A stretch of 64,000 nt of DNA, from contig CM066994.1 in NCBI GenBank assembly GCA_033977485.1, positions 46,091,155-46,155,154 on the forward strand, read 5' to 3'. This document shows, one piece after another, positions 45,812 to 58,354 of the stretch. Positions within the stretch are counted from its first letter, which is position 1. Each line of letters begins with the position of its first letter. The stretch is from Hydrangea macrophylla (Eukaryota; Streptophyta; Magnoliopsida; Cornales; Hydrangeaceae). Position numbers and translations under genes: made by a program. Under the pieces are notes generated by a model. It ran no database searches, was not told where the DNA came from, and saw only the letters and a program-made list of their open reading frames with translations.

Positions 45812-45933
45812 CTCGATCGATCGATGCGCTTTCGATCGATCGAACATCGTCATCTTTTAATCAATCGAAATGTCTTCGATTGCTTGACTCTGTCCCTGGT
45901 CCGATCGATCGAACTAACTTTGATCGATCGAAC
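45812..45933 (-). repeat. Palindrome cluster (TCGATCGATCGA) near the LTR end
   Basis: Words at 45812-45825, 45831-45844, about 45858, 45872, 45901-45913 and 45920-45933, with TTCGATCGATCGAA exact at 45831. Confidence 0.75.
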
Positions 45934-46436
45934 ACAAATTTTAAACTGCTGCATGGCAGAGGCTGGAGATCACTGTTTCATCATGATCTCCCAACCCTAA
46001 GACTACTCAGACATGGTCTGGAGTGTCTCAGGTCTATTTTTAACGTATAAATTCATTAAGGTTTTGTTTGGTTGTGATTTAAACATGAAAAACATGAAAA
46101 AAAAAAAAAACTATGGTTTACTCACAACAAGCAAGAGAAACTATGATCTAATCAGATTGTAACTAGTGAAACCATTGAAAAACTGTAAACAAAACTAATA
46201 AAACAGAACCTGGAATGAATAGACTTATTAATAAACTTCAAACTTCAACCGAATCCAATATCCAAGCAACCAAACCTATAAAAATCAAAGTAAACAATCT
46301 CTCCCTATATTATACTGATGAAAACAATGTGGGCGTCCTTGTGGACATCTACAAAACGAGTATAAATAGAAAACCTAAAGCTAGGGTTACTAGAGACGTC
46401 TCCACTGCGTGCGCGTAAGTTATGATAAAAGCCATA

Positions 46437-46553
46437 TTCGATTGATCAAACATCACTCGATCGATTGAACTTCTGGATTATTCGAGCACTTGAACCATCC
46501 TCAATCGATCGAAAGCTCGATCGCTTGAACCTCTTCGATCGCTCAAACTTCAT
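46437..46553 (-). repeat. Second palindrome cluster (TCGATCGATTGAA)
   Basis: Variants of the same word, more diverged, at about 46438, 46457, 46502, 46516 and 46536. Confidence 0.65.
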
Positions 46554-46801
46554 ACTTCAGCTTTGAATTCTCTTGCTTGTAATCAAGCATTCCCTTTATC
46601 CTGTAATCCACTTCTTCACATAGCGAAACAATAATCTGCACAAACAATAGCTAAAACAATGCAACTTATCATAGATTAATCACATTGTGTATAAACTAGC
46701 ATTGTAATATGAATTACAGATAAAGCAAGGAATTGTGAACAAAATCAATGTATTTCTCTTATTTTAGCGCAGTTGTATTTTACAAATACCCCTGCTTATC
46801 A

Positions 46802-46934
46802 CAATCCCCAACTAGCTTATTGCTAGTTCCTAGCGATAAAGCGAAAAATAAAAACAAGCTAAACTATTACTACAACGACTACACTAAACAAAATAAACTA
46901 AAGCAAACTAATCTAAATAGAAAGAGATACTACC
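46802..46934 (-). mobile_element. Internal end and polypurine tract of the 45154 element
   Basis: Minus strand ends GCTAGTTGGGGATTG just before the LTR. The preceding bases resemble 3370-3460 of the first element. Continued at 61590 beyond the inserted Tat element. Confidence 0.7.
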
Positions 46935-49900
46935 TGTGGACAAGCGGAATTCCGCTTTCCTTTTTTTTGTTTAAAATTGATTTGGATCAAAGGAAGAAAA
47001 GGAAGGTCTGTTGAAAACAGATACAGAGTCGCCACTTGGTCTTTAGGGAACCAAAAAACCAAATTTGACTCACCCAAACGGATAAAGGGCACTGGTCCTT
47101 CATAACCAAAGAACTTGGCTCAGGGTTTTGGTACGAGAGACGAAGGAGCCTTTGTCACAACTAAAACACCCTAAACTCGCCCCGTCTCTCGACGGGCCTC
47201 AATTAGCATCCAAATGATCATCTTATACTATGTTTGGTTTGACAGTTAATATTTATGATAGGTATATTACATCACATAAGAAACTTGAAATGGAAGATCT
47301 AAAGATAAGATATCAATCATAAGATCTAAGTCAAGTATCACACAATGCAAAGTGAAAGATCACACGAACAAACCTAGGAAAAAAATCATCTAATCACATA
47401 TCAAGTAATAAAGTTTTCCTAATCTAAGGGGACATGAATTGTTCTTGAAACAAATTAATCAAAGGAATAAAAAAAATGCTTAGCAAGCTAACATGATGCA
47501 TGTTAATCTTTGAGAAAAAAAGACCTCTCAATCCCCGGGATGGATGAGAAAGGAAGAATTAATCGAGGGGGAGCATAAACGTATGATCTAGTTCATTCCT
47601 TATAATCTTCTTAGATTAGGGGTCACAAGAACCCCAAATCTTGCATGAATGCAATGCATGATCCTAGGATGTGCAAAGGTTGTTGTGTGTTTGTGTACAT
47701 GGACTTTCTAAAGTGACTTATAAGTCTAAAAAGATGAATGAATGCATGGAGGAAATCATCATGGAATATGTACAAATGTAGTATGGACTACTTCCTAAGA
47801 TATGAACAAATTTGGAGTGCATGTAAGCACAAATCAAAAAATGATAGTAAAAGAATGTTGGCTGTGAATAGTGGACAGAATAGTGACTTGATCTTGTGGA
47901 AAATCAAAAGTAGGGTTAGAAATGTTTTAAATGCATGATTTCTTATAGAGATCATCCGTATTGTGTCTACAACCCATATCAAAAAGCCAATCCTCAATAA
48001 CTATTACAGATTGAGAGAAATCATATAAACAAAGGAGGTCACTCAGAAACAGAGTTCGTACTGTCGACTGAAATGTTGAAAAATATTAGAAAATGAAAAC
48101 AAAACATCTAGAGGCCCATATTATACAGAACATTTCCTAAGACATTGAGGTTTAAGGAAAAATTAAGTTGGGACCACTCTTTTTGGAAAATGTTTCTGGA
48201 AAACAAGTTGAAAGTCAACCAAGCTGCTGTGATAGTAAAGACACAATGTTTGGAAGGAAGGTTCTGACAAAAATGGACCTCTTTCAGGTGCTTTCAAGTC
48301 AAGCCAAAAATCATGGGTGTTCTCTAATGAGTTAAGAAGACTTTCCAACTGGTCTCATGTTAATACTTTGAGTATTGAGTCCTAGAGAAATCTTGGAACT
48401 CAGATTGTTCACTGTTTTGAAGATTTTGGGAAGAACTAGGGTTTTATTCTTTGAAATCAAAATGAGGGGTTTAATAGGGGATTTGAGATAGAGGTTTTAA
48501 AAGTATATTTTCAGCACTTAAATGGATATTATGACCACTTGAAATATCAACATTTGAACTCATATCAAGAACCTTCAAGATTGTTGGAGACATTATTTTA
48601 TTTTGAAAACAACTTCAAGAATACATAGGAATGTATTGAAGTCAAAATCATCATCTATCATACATGTTTTTGAGGTCAAGAGCTACTATCCATAAGGATT
48701 CACTCACCTCAAACTTCATGTCATTATCTAGATGATGATAGACTAGTAAGTAAAAAAAAGAAAATAAAAAAGAAATGAGATTAAGGAGAGATGAGCATAA
48801 TATGTAAAACAAGCAAGTAAATAATCAATAGATGATATTCATGATGATTTTGGACTTGTAGTTTGGTGTTTCACTCATATATGGTGACTTTAGACATGGC
48901 AAAAGCTTCATATCTCACAAATGCTCACTAAAATGGTGGTTGGGTGTATTGAATGTGAAGTAAATGGTAGTAATGAAGTAGAAAACAAAGTTTGGAACTC
49001 ACTTTTTAGTTGAGAATCAAAGGAAGAAGCTCACTTTCACTCTCCTAACCTTATCTTCTACAACTTTTCTCTCTATACTTCTCTAAACTTTTGTATTTGG
49101 CCCCCCAAAATGAAGAGCAAAGGGGGGTTTATATAGGCCAACTTGGGGTAGGTTTGGGATTTATAAAGTGTTCCCATTGGTCCCAAACATCTGTGAACAT
49201 AAAACTACATCGTTTTAGTTTCTAATTAATCAAAATGGACCCCCAAAATAATTTGCAAAAATAGACTGTTCTGGTGGAGAGTACCGCGGCGGCACTGGGC
49301 CTGTGCCGCGACGGAAGTGGGCCAGTGCCGCAGCGGCACTGCTCCTCTGATGTCCAGATAATTCCATTTAGGCCCCCAGAGGTTCCGGTATTCGTAAAAA
49401 TGCCCTATTTTGTCCAAAATTCACAGAAAATGCGTACGAACTCCAAACTGAGCTTGTGATATACCGTTGGAATGTTAATGAAGTCTAATTTACATAAAAA
49501 AATAGTTCGGAGATAGGTCACTTTGAAAAGTTTTGCGGTATTCGCGATAAAAGTTGATTTGGTTGCCTTTTTCACCTTCAGAAATTCATAATAAATTCGT
49601 TTTAAATCCAGGAATTATGTGCAATATACCGTTGGAAAGCTATTGACCTTTAGTATTCATGAAAAATGTTTGAAAAATGATACGGTGCTCTGGTTTCAAA
49701 GTCAACTTTTAGGTCAAGTCGGTCAAACTTGGGATTCCTGGGAAGTTTCGGGAACCTTTGAGAGCTTCCAAGAGCTGATGTTTTCGTCCGATTTTTAAAA
49801 TTCATTTTAGTACTTTCCACATGATCTAGAATGATTTCGGAACTTTTTAAAGAATTTGGACGATTTTGGTCAAACCTTGGTCAAACTTGGTCAAACTTGA

Positions 49901-50216
49901 TCAAACCTTGGTCTAACCGGTCAACGAGGACTTTCTGGGAACTTCCGGGACTTCTGGGGGTCTCTGGAAGCCGACGATTTCTTCTGATTTTGCTTAAAAA
50001 CTTATTTTTGGTACTTTTCTTATGACGTAGTATGTTTCCAGAGCTTTTGGTCCAAGTCTGTGAGTTTTTGGGCTTTCGGGGGCATTTTGGTCATTCTGAG
50101 CATTTTGGGAGATAGAACTAACTTTCAGGAGTCATTTTTGAGTCTTTTTGGATCATTGTGAACCACCAAGCTATGGGCCTCCTAAATCTGATAGCCGACA
50201 AAATGGAGTGTCTACA
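46935..50216 (-). repeat. 3' LTR of the Tat-like element (left copy)
   Basis: 3282 bases. TATA box CCTATATAAACCCC (minus, about 49122-49136). CG-rich words at 49284-49342. In-frame fragments inside (for example 47738-47938) are mirrored in the other LTR and are not genes. Confidence 0.92.
49281..49345 (-). repeat. GTGCCGC/GCGGCAC dyad words in the Tat LTR
   Basis: Three units: CCGCGGCGGCACTGGGCC, TGTGCCGCGACGGAAGTGGG, CAGTGCCGCAGCGGCACTGC. The last is a near-perfect palindrome. The counterpart in the other LTR is at 60668-60732. They lie about 150 bases upstream of the TATA box. Confidence 0.7.
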
Positions 50217-50233
50217 GTTTGCCCCTCTTTGGC
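50217..50233 (-). other. Polypurine tract of the Tat-like element
   Basis: Minus strand GCCAAAGAGGGGCAAAC ends at the LTR start TGTAGACA. Confidence 0.85.
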
Positions 50234-50939
50234 ATAAACTTGTGAGGCAACGCATGTCGCAAGCGAGTGCCAAAGCTATGAGGAGACAGGTCTTTTGGAG
50301 GCTATAGATTTAGGATAAAATCGTTGCAAAAGATGCAAGGATGATGCTGAGGTCAGTGCTAGTCGTGCTCGTCGTGAGCTGCCTACGTATCCCAAAGGGA
50401 ATCAGACCAGGACGTAGTTCGGTGCACAAAGAAACAAACACATGCAAAACAAGATAGGCGGACGCCATGTTATGAGGATGATATGCAATGCATGGATGTG
50501 ATATGAATTGTGTCATGATTCCTATCATGCCTAGTGTTCTGATCCTAGCATGAGCTGGTGCTATGTGGTATGCCACTCCAAGTGGGTTTGTGTCATGCTT
50601 GTGTTATGTTCTAAAGTGCTTGTGGTCCTAGTACATGTGTTCTATGTATTCACCACTCTCAGTGGGCTTGGTGATCTATATTTCGCTACAACTAATAGAC
50701 TTGTAAGGGATCTCGACCTAGAGGTCTTACCCAAGGAAGAGCGTGATGCTCAAAGTGATACTGTGGTGATCAAAAGAATGCTTGTGGTGTGTTGCCACTC
50801 TTAGTGGGCTTTATGATTTGTATGTACCATGACTGATGGGCTATGTGTCATGCTATGCCCAATTTGTTGTGTTGGGTGAAGTGACCCTCTTGACTCGACT
50901 CGTGCTCCTCTTAATCGTGATACTATAGACTTGGCGACT

Positions 50940-51560
50940 CTCAGATTCTCAATGGTGCTTCTCAAATTTCAATGATGATCCTCAATTCTCAATAATGCTT
51001 ATGTTGTTCCTCAATTCTTTGACGGTGTTTCTCAATGCTTCTTGATTCTCAATGATGCTCCTCAAATCATCAACGATGCTCCTCGACTTTTCTGATGCTC
51101 CTCGACACATCTGATGCTCCTCCATTCTTCAATAATGCTCCTCAACACATCTGATGCTCCCCTTCAACAATACTCCTCAACACTTCCGATGTTCTTTGAT
51201 GTTACTCCACTTTTCAACGATGCTTCTCAACTCTTCTGATGCTCCTCGACACATCTGATGCTCCTCCATTCTTTAATAATGCTCCTCAACACATCTAATG
51301 CTCCCCTTCTTCAACACTTCCAATGTTCCTCAATGTTCCGACAATGATTCTCAACTCTCCTGATGTTACTCGATACTCCTCTAATCTCTGGGCCCTAAAA
51401 CATCCTCACAAAACATATCATCAGCTAATCTGGACTCTGAGCCCAAAAACACCTCAAAAACACATCTTATCAATACTCCTCATCAACACATCTGGACATT
51501 GGGCCCTAAAACACCTCAATAACACATCTCATCGACACACCTCATCAACACATCTAGACT
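50940..51560 (-). repeat. Degenerate array of CTCCTCAACACATCTGATG units
   Basis: Many short units (about 18-30 bases) around GATGCTCCTC and CAACACATCTGATG, with irregular spacing. Confidence 0.7.
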
Positions 51561-52619
51561 CTGATTGGATCAGCAATAGTTTCTTGGTGTTGGCGATATT
51601 TCCTCCGATCAGCCGCATTGAGAAACAATAATCGATTTGTAGTTTGCAACCACTTACGAGTTTATGCCACTCGTACTTGGGACACTTTTCATGTTGTGAC
51701 CTTGACTGGTGCAGTAATGATGTTTGGTACTTCTGCTTGTATCCCAAGTTTTTATATTTGGGAATCACCTTTAACCCATATATTTGAGACCATCAGGACG
51801 AATGGACTTAACAGGAATGACAGTGACAAGGAAAGTTGGGTTAGTTTGTATGAACCTCGATCTCTGACACATTTTTGATTAGATTACTACTGCCCAAACA
51901 AAGAAGGATTGACTCAGACATGAAATTCTCAAATTGCCATGATCCAATGTGCCTTTGTCATAGATGATGTACCACTCATCTTTTATGTTCACTCCTCATC
52001 TTAATATGATAGCACTTTGCTGATAAATCTGGTTTTTGAAAATTCCTCCATATTTTTCTAATCAATTCTCTACTTCTCCCAGGAAGTGCTTTGAATTAGT
52101 GCCTTAGCTTTTAGAATAAAAGATACTCTATTTCAAAAAAATTCAAAACAAGTTGGTGACTTGAAAACTCGCCCTTGGTATGAAGGGATCGTGTTAGGCA
52201 AACGGAGTTTGTCCCTAGTTTGAGGTTTAGGAAGTGGAATTCATAGGCAAACAAGGTGGGTGACCGAAGTTTGCCCCTAGTTTGGATGGTGGTTTATTGG
52301 AGGTTTTGGGCAAACGAGGTAGGTGACCGAAATTTGCCCCTTGTATGAAGGGTAGATAGCAAAATTCAGGCAAACGAGGCGGGTAGCTGAAGTTTGCCCC
52401 TAGTGCGGAAGGTGATTTCTAGCTTGAGGCAAGGACCGTGACTTTAATCTCTCAGATGCTCATAACTTTTGCCTAGGCACCAGTGAGGTGACCTAGTGAG
52501 CTCTTTTCTCTCTTTTGTTATTGCTCACTCTGGATTTAGCTCTAATTTTTGCCTAGGCATCCTTTCAGATTTTTGACCTAGCGAGCCATCCTTCTTTTTC
52601 TTTTTTGAAAGTCTGCCTA

Positions 52620-53060
52620 CGTACCCCTAAGCAGGGATCAGGTCCAACATAGTTCGAGCCAGGACCTTGAAAGAAGAAGGCTTAATATTGGTGTCGACTG
52701 AACCGATGCGGTTGCCTATGTATCCCCGAGTGGGAATAAGGTCGAGCATAGTTCAAAGCTAGGGTTGAAGGAAAAGATGTTAATGATGGTGTTGATCGAA
52801 CCGATGTGGTTGCCTACGTACCCCCGAGTGGGAATCAGGTCGAGCGTAGTTCAAGGCGAGGCTTGAAAGAAAAGAGGTTGATGATCGTGTCGACCGAACC
52901 GATGCGGTTGCCTACGTATCCCTGAGTGGGAATCAGGTCGAGCGTAGTTCAAGGTAAGGTTTGAAGGAGATGGGCTATTTCTGTGGGTGAAACGACCGAA
53001 CCGATGCGGTTGCCTACGTATCCCCGAGTGGGAATCAGATCGAGCGTAGTTTAAGGCAAG
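52620..53060 (-). repeat. Four or more copies of a block of about 115 bases
   Basis: Each copy has TGCCTACGTATCCCCGAGTG, GGAATCAGGTCGAGCGTAGT and a GTCGACCGAACCGATGCGGT-like block. The same block appears twice in the other orientation at 6085-6250. Confidence 0.85.
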
Positions 53061-55340
53061 GTCTTGAAAGAAATTGGTTGAGGGCTTTTCAAACCAATAG
53101 TCAAAGAAGTTCAAAATTAGGTCACTTGTGGTAGTCTTGAATAAGATGATTCAGTTTTGGTCTCCCTTTCTTTTCTTTTCTTTTCTTTTCTTTTTATTTT
53201 GAGGATTGATCCTTTTCACTTTCGTCTAGCCAGTCAATTTTGCTTTTCATGTAGTTGATTCATGTGAGATCTTTCGATCGCAATCTCGAAATGACATAAT
53301 GTGCATGTTAGCTCTCAGAATTTGTTTGTGGTCGTTCAGAGCTTTTTGAAATATGATCTAGACACATTCTTGTGATGTACCTTGAAGTGTACAATTCTCT
53401 GTATCACCAACATTTTCTTTCTTTCATTTTCCCCATCATTTTGACTGGCTAAGGTCAGATCTTGGAAATCAATACCTTTTCAGCTCTAACTTTTGCCTAG
53501 GCGCCCTTTCGGGTTTTCAACCTAGAGAGCTTTTTCTTTTCTTTTCTTCTTTTCTTCTTTTTTTTTTTTAAAGTGGAGATGAAACTTACTGAAATGTTTG
53601 GCTACCATCAAGGACTAAGTCTGGATTGCTTTCAATCGTACAGATTGCATATCTATCAATTGGGTTGGGCCCAAGGCTTTGAAATGGCGGAAAAGGATGT
53701 TTGGCAAGCCCCAAGTCAGTTCTAAGTACGTCTTTTGAAGATTGAGGCAATATCATCTTTAATTCTTAGAGTAAGACTATTCAATTCTCGGCTCTTCATC
53801 AGTGTCAGCGCGAAATCGACTTTGACCTTTCAGGATTCATTTTTTTGTTTGATGCAAAAATTCATTAGCAGAGTAATATCCATGGTAATTTGAAAAGTGA
53901 CATTTCAGTTCAATGATTCATGCATTTATGACTAGACACATCAGATTAAGCAAAATGATTTCAATCCATTAACGAAAGAGAGGGATTACAGTACTCGACA
54001 CAAACCCATAACAACTCGATGACAGACAGACTCAACTACGAGACCAAACTTGAAATAGACTCAAAACATAGAACAGACTCGACTTGGTCTCAAATGGAGT
54101 GTCTTTGTGTCACATTTTTTTTCAACAGAAGTTCCAAACACTATCGCTCCATTGCACGGATTCAACATTCATGGGTGTCAGTGAAAGGGATTATGTGAAA
54201 GGATAGACTAGGGGCTTAGGTGACATAGGGTTGAATGGGTGGTGGCTCGATGATTCTTTGGTCAATGAGGTCTTGGATATCATGGCAGAGACGTATGCAC
54301 CGGTTGGTGTCATGGCCTGGGCCTTGGTGGTAGGCACATTGTTTGGACACGTCACAATTAGGTGGTGGGGGATCGGCACGAGGCTGAAGGAGTTGGAGGT
54401 GTCCCTTTTTTAGCAGACGGCCTAAGGTTACGAAGGGGGAGATATCTAGCTTGAAAATTCACGGGGTACCCTATTTTGGTAAGGGCGGCTAGGCGAGCTG
54501 GTTTGGTTTGTGAGGTGGTATGGTTGGGGAGAATAGGCCATGGGTTGGTTACTAAGGGCGTTGACATCTAAAGGGTTTTGGGAGTAGTCGGGCCTCTTGG
54601 ACTGGCTTTGTGATTCTTCATTCTTGATTTTCCCTTCCCTGATTGCATCCTCAATTCTAGTCCCAATCTCAAACAGTTCTTCAAATATTGAGATGGACTG
54701 GTAGAATAGTTTCTCATGGTACAACGGTTGTAGATTCTTGATCAACATCCGTACTTGTTCCTTTTCGACTGGTCGGTGGGTAATTTGGGCCACTTTATTC
54801 TTCCATCTGCTCAAGAACGCAGTGAAGGACTCATTGAAGTTTTTCCGGGTAGTCTCCAGATCCTGGATGGTGACATCGAGCTCTTGGTTGTAGGAGTAAT
54901 GATCAATGAAGACCTGGGCTATATCTTCCCAAGTCCGCGTCTTAGAAACCTCCAAGGTCAGAAACTAGGATAGAGCAGCCTTGGCAAGGGTTTGAGGGAA
55001 CAACATTGCAATGTGCTCATGGGTGCAGTCCATTGATTGGAAAACACTCATGCAGAACTTTACGTGGCTCTTCGGATTCCTAGTTCCATCAAAACGATCA
55101 ATTTTAGGCATCTTGAAGTTCTCAGGTAACTTTAATTTGTTGGGCTTAAACAATCCTTCTAGATCTAACATGTAATCGTCGACCCCTTTGCTCTTTCTCA
55201 GTATGTTCTCAAGCTTGTCGACCTTATCCAGTTTTTATTGAATTTTCTTGTTAAGCATAGGCGGTGGGGCCCCATTGAACCAGTCATCATCTACATTATT
55301 CTCATGTATACCGATGGGAGGTGGTACAAACCCCGGTGGT

Positions 55341-56654
55341 TGATCGGGAGAGAACAAATCCTATTTATATTCTTTAACTTGCGTTTTTTAGTACCTTTTT
55401 ATCCTGTTTTTGTATATTTTTACTTCGTTTTCTATTTTCTGACAGGATTTGGAAGAAATCAAGTATACCAGGCTAAATAGGGTGAAAAAGCAGTAGAAAA
55501 GAAGCAAGAAAAACCACATCGCGCGCGCAGCCCGCTCGCAGGAAAACCAAGAAATCGCTCGCGCGACATCCCCACATCGCACTCGCGCGGCCCGCGCGCG
55601 CGACCTGTGTAAAAATGGAACTTGCGTATTTCAGTACACTGATGATTCCTACGCGAACGAAACTGCCTAATTACGTCCAAATTGCAAAATATAGTAGTTT
55701 TAGTGCGTTTCGGGTTAGGAAAGCTTCCAAAAACTTGCCTAAAATCTATATATACCCTATTTTACTTCAATTTAGGGGTTGGCAATTATTATACACACAA
55801 TATACAACCATACTTTCAGCCATTGAAGAGGGGAAAGCAAGGAGAAGAAGAAGAAGACCAAGGATTCCCAAGGCCTCCTCCATCAACCTCTTGCCATCTA
55901 CCGCTTCTATGGACAACTAAACCTAGATCTAGGGTTTCAATGAAACCCTAGCCTAGTAATAGAGTGTATTTTATGTTTTTATTTTAGTTTTATTATGTAT
56001 GGATGACAGTTACATGTTCCGAGGATTTTTATAAATAAATCGTGCTTTTATTGATTAAATCATTACTTTCAAAGTTTATTCTTGTCTTAGATCTATTTTG
56101 ATGGTAGTGTGCTCAATGATCTATGCTTGCTGTGCTTGTTTAGATTATTTACATGTAATGGTGCTTAATTGAATTGTGCTATCAAGTATCCGAATAGTCC
56201 ATGCCTAGATTAGACGGATTATACCACAACCCTAGTTTAGTGTGGATAATTCGTGCTAACCGAAGATGGATTATGTTGGTGCTTGAACCATAGTTATTTT
56301 CTTGACAGAGGAATTGGGCTTGTAGCTACAATTCCCCATTATCATCCAACTTAATAAGCTAAAGTAATTCGTAAATACCCTTATTATGAAGCTAGTGGTG
56401 GATTTGCAATCCTATGTTCCCTTCAAATATCTTTAAAACAACTTTAATTGCTTTCATAATTTCGAATTACTTTTATTGTTCTTAGTTTAATTAAAATCAA
56501 ATCAAAATCAGTTTTTCTTAATTAATTAGATTTAGGTTTTAAAATTAAAGTGCTTTAGTAATTCAATCTCTGTGGGTTCGACCTTTACTTTCACTACTAC
56601 AAATCTTTAGAAAAGTAAAAGTATACTTTTTATATCTTGATTCTGACCACATCA
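55341..56654 (+). mobile_element. Solo LTR in gag, duplication GTGGT
   Basis: 1314 bases, starts TGATCGGGAGAGAACA and ends CCACATCA, same family as 3461-4738. GTGGT flanks both sides (55336-55340, 56655-56659). CG-rich words at 55518-55610, TATA-like TCTATATATACC near 55747. No internal domain, so the element was reduced to one LTR by recombination. Confidence 0.95.
55518..55610 (+). repeat. CG-rich palindromic words in the solo LTR
   Basis: ATCGCGCGCGCAGCCCGC, AATCGCTCGCGCGACATC and TCGCGCGGCCCGCGCGCGCG-type words, about 140-230 bases before the TATA-like box. Confidence 0.65.
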
Positions 56655-57099
56655 GTGGTGGTGGGAACCCAGGTGGATATTGTGGCTGCTGCTGTTTCAT
56701 TTTTTCTATGAAGGCTAAAACTTGGGCCAACCGGTCAGACTGTTGGTTGATCATTTCAGTCATTCTTGCTTCTAAACCTTCTGGATCCATAAAGTTAACT
56801 TTCGGCGGAGTGATTTAGATAAGGCGGCTCCCTGATCCTTTGACCTACAACGCAGATCCTAGGTGCTCAGAACTTATACTGACATATAGATGTGAAAGGA
56901 CTATGTGTTAAACTTTGACAAGTGAGGACTAACTTGTGTACAGACCGACTATCACAGTGTATGCAGACTGATGAAGCAAGCTCTAATCTATATGATGCCC
57001 CTACTTCTAACAGATAACAGTTAAGCAAGTAAGGTCCTAGCCATACAGAGTGTGCTAAACTTTGCCTTCATGTATGATCACCAGGGGATAACAGGGGTT

Positions 57100-57650
57100 T
57101 CCAAGACATTTTGGGAAGTTTGGACAGAGTTTTCGGGGAAAACTGGTTATATCTAGGATATCTGGACAGAGCTTCTGGGAGAAACAGGTTATATCTGAGA
57201 TATCTAGACAGCTTTTGGGAGAAACTGGTTATATCTGGGATATCTGGACAGAGCTTCTGGGAGAAACTGGTCATATATGGGATATCTGGACAGAGCTTCT
57301 GGGAGAAACTGGTTATATCTGGGATATCTGGACAGAGCTTCTGGGAAAAACATGTTATATCTGGGATATCTGGATAGAGTTTCTAGGAGAAACATGTTAT
57401 ATCTGGGATATATGGATAGAGTTTCTGGGAGAAACAGGTTATATCTGGGATATCTGGACAGAGTTTATGGGAGAAACAGGTTATATCTGGGATATCTGGA
57501 CAGAGTTTCTGGGACAAACAGATTATATCTGGGTAATTCGGACAGAGTATCTGGGGGACACAAGTATATCAGAGTTTTTGGAAGAAGCTGAGATTTCTGG
57601 GTAATCTGGGGAGAAATAGGGATTTCTAGAAAATCTGGGTGATTCGGACA
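57100..57650 (-). repeat. 42-base tandem array between primer site and gag
   Basis: About eleven copies of a unit built on GGGATATCTGGACAGAGCTT followed by CTGGGAGAAACTGGTTATATCT. The 14-codon period keeps frames open on both strands. No evidence for translation. Confidence 0.88.
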
Positions 57651-58331
57651 GAGTTTCTAGGAGAAACAGGGATATCCTGATGAGTTGGGCAGAGTTTCTG
57701 GACGAAATATGGATATATGACGGGAACAGGTGATGATGTGATCATACTGTCTAGCAAGTTTTCATACTCTTATGTCTTAGGACCAACAAACAATGTTTGT
57801 GGTGTATATCTTTGAAAATATGGAGCAGACATCCTTGTCATGATGCCTAGGCATGTCAACTCAATGTAATCACATGTGAGTGATTGCCTTGGGAATCATA
57901 AGAAAGAGGTTCTGTTCTATGCCACATAAGAGTCTACACCGCGCAGGTAATCCCACCAGGGCATACAACAGTTATATTACATTGTCCTATCTGAAAAGAT
58001 AAATGAACAGTCCTATGAAAGGTTCTACAGGAATCTATATGCAAAGGCTGGGTTTAGTCAAAGAGGGTCCGTTGACGAGAGTTCCAATATACCATCAGAG
58101 AGACAGTACGGAGGTTTTTACTCTTTTTAATATACCTTGGAAGGTACAGTATCAACGGTGACTTGTGCCCTGGCACAGCAAGACCTGAACAATATCAGCG
58201 CCACGTTTTAGACACAGTCGGAGGGGGAAAATGCAGGAGTGCAATGCGGTGAACCAGACACAATAAAAAGATGATTTTAAGGATGCTTCTTATGAGTCAA
58301 ACCTCTGTATTATTTTGTTTTGAAAATAAAT
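57651..58331 (-). other. 5' untranslated interior of the Tat-like element
   Basis: Between the 42-base array and the primer site. No coding signal; nothing recognised. Confidence 0.5.
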
Positions 58332-58332
58332 C

Positions 58333-58351
58333 ATCCCCAGCAGAGTCGCCA
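58333..58351 (-). other. Primer-binding site, tRNA-Arg
   Basis: The plus strand ATCCCCAGCAGAGTCGCCA equals the 3' end of a plant tRNA-Arg plus CCA, so the minus-strand element RNA begins TGGCGACTCTGCTGGGGAT three bases after its 5' LTR. tRNA-Arg priming is typical of Tat/Ogre elements. Confidence 0.85.
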
Positions 58352-58354
58352 GAT

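Larger units (their letters stand above)
45154..46801 (-). repeat. 3' LTR of a second minus-strand non-autonomous element
   Basis: Minus strand starts TGATAAGCAGGGG after a polypurine tract and ends TTATCGTGTCA; 1648 bases. CCCTGTGGGATCGACC near its end matches the typical LTR block. It interrupts the Tekay protease at 45153 (flank GTGGG). TCGATCGATCGAA words form two clusters on either side of a TATA-like stretch near 46305-46315. Confidence 0.75.
50234..54190 (-). other. Pol-less 3' interior of the Tat-like element
   Basis: No reverse transcriptase, RNase H or integrase signal on either strand. Contains degenerate GATGCTCCTC-type arrays (50940-51560), copies of a GGCAAACGAGG...TTTGCCCCTAG module (52190-52400), a four-copy module (52620-53060) and low-complexity TTTTC tracts. 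Confidence 0.6.
54200..56790 (-). pseudogene. Tat-like gag, interrupted by a solo LTR
   Basis: Starts MDPEGLEARMTEMINQQSDR (56790) and runs to FPPPL at the solo LTR (56654-55341). It resumes with PPPIG, then LPENFKMPKIDRFDGTRNPK (about 55120-55060), EDIAQVFIDHYSYNQELDVT, and the capsid-like core NFNESFTAFLSRWKNKVAQI. After a frame change it ends in a CCHC-like motif CAYHQGPGHDTNRC (about 54335-54295) and a stop near 54215. Stops occur near 54963 and 54446. This order matches Retrotrans_gag proteins of Tat elements. No protease follows. Confidence 0.85.

Noticed and set aside
47738..47938. Frame conserved in both Tat LTRs (also 59155-59355)
   Set aside because: Conservation is explained by the two LTR copies of one element; short and without known motif.
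57111..57604. Three overlapping plus-strand and two minus-strand frames
   Set aside because: By-product of the 42-base array in the leader of a minus-strand element.
58333..58351. tRNA-Arg gene fragment
   Set aside because: Only the 3' end of the tRNA is present and it adjoins an LTR; it is the primer-binding site.
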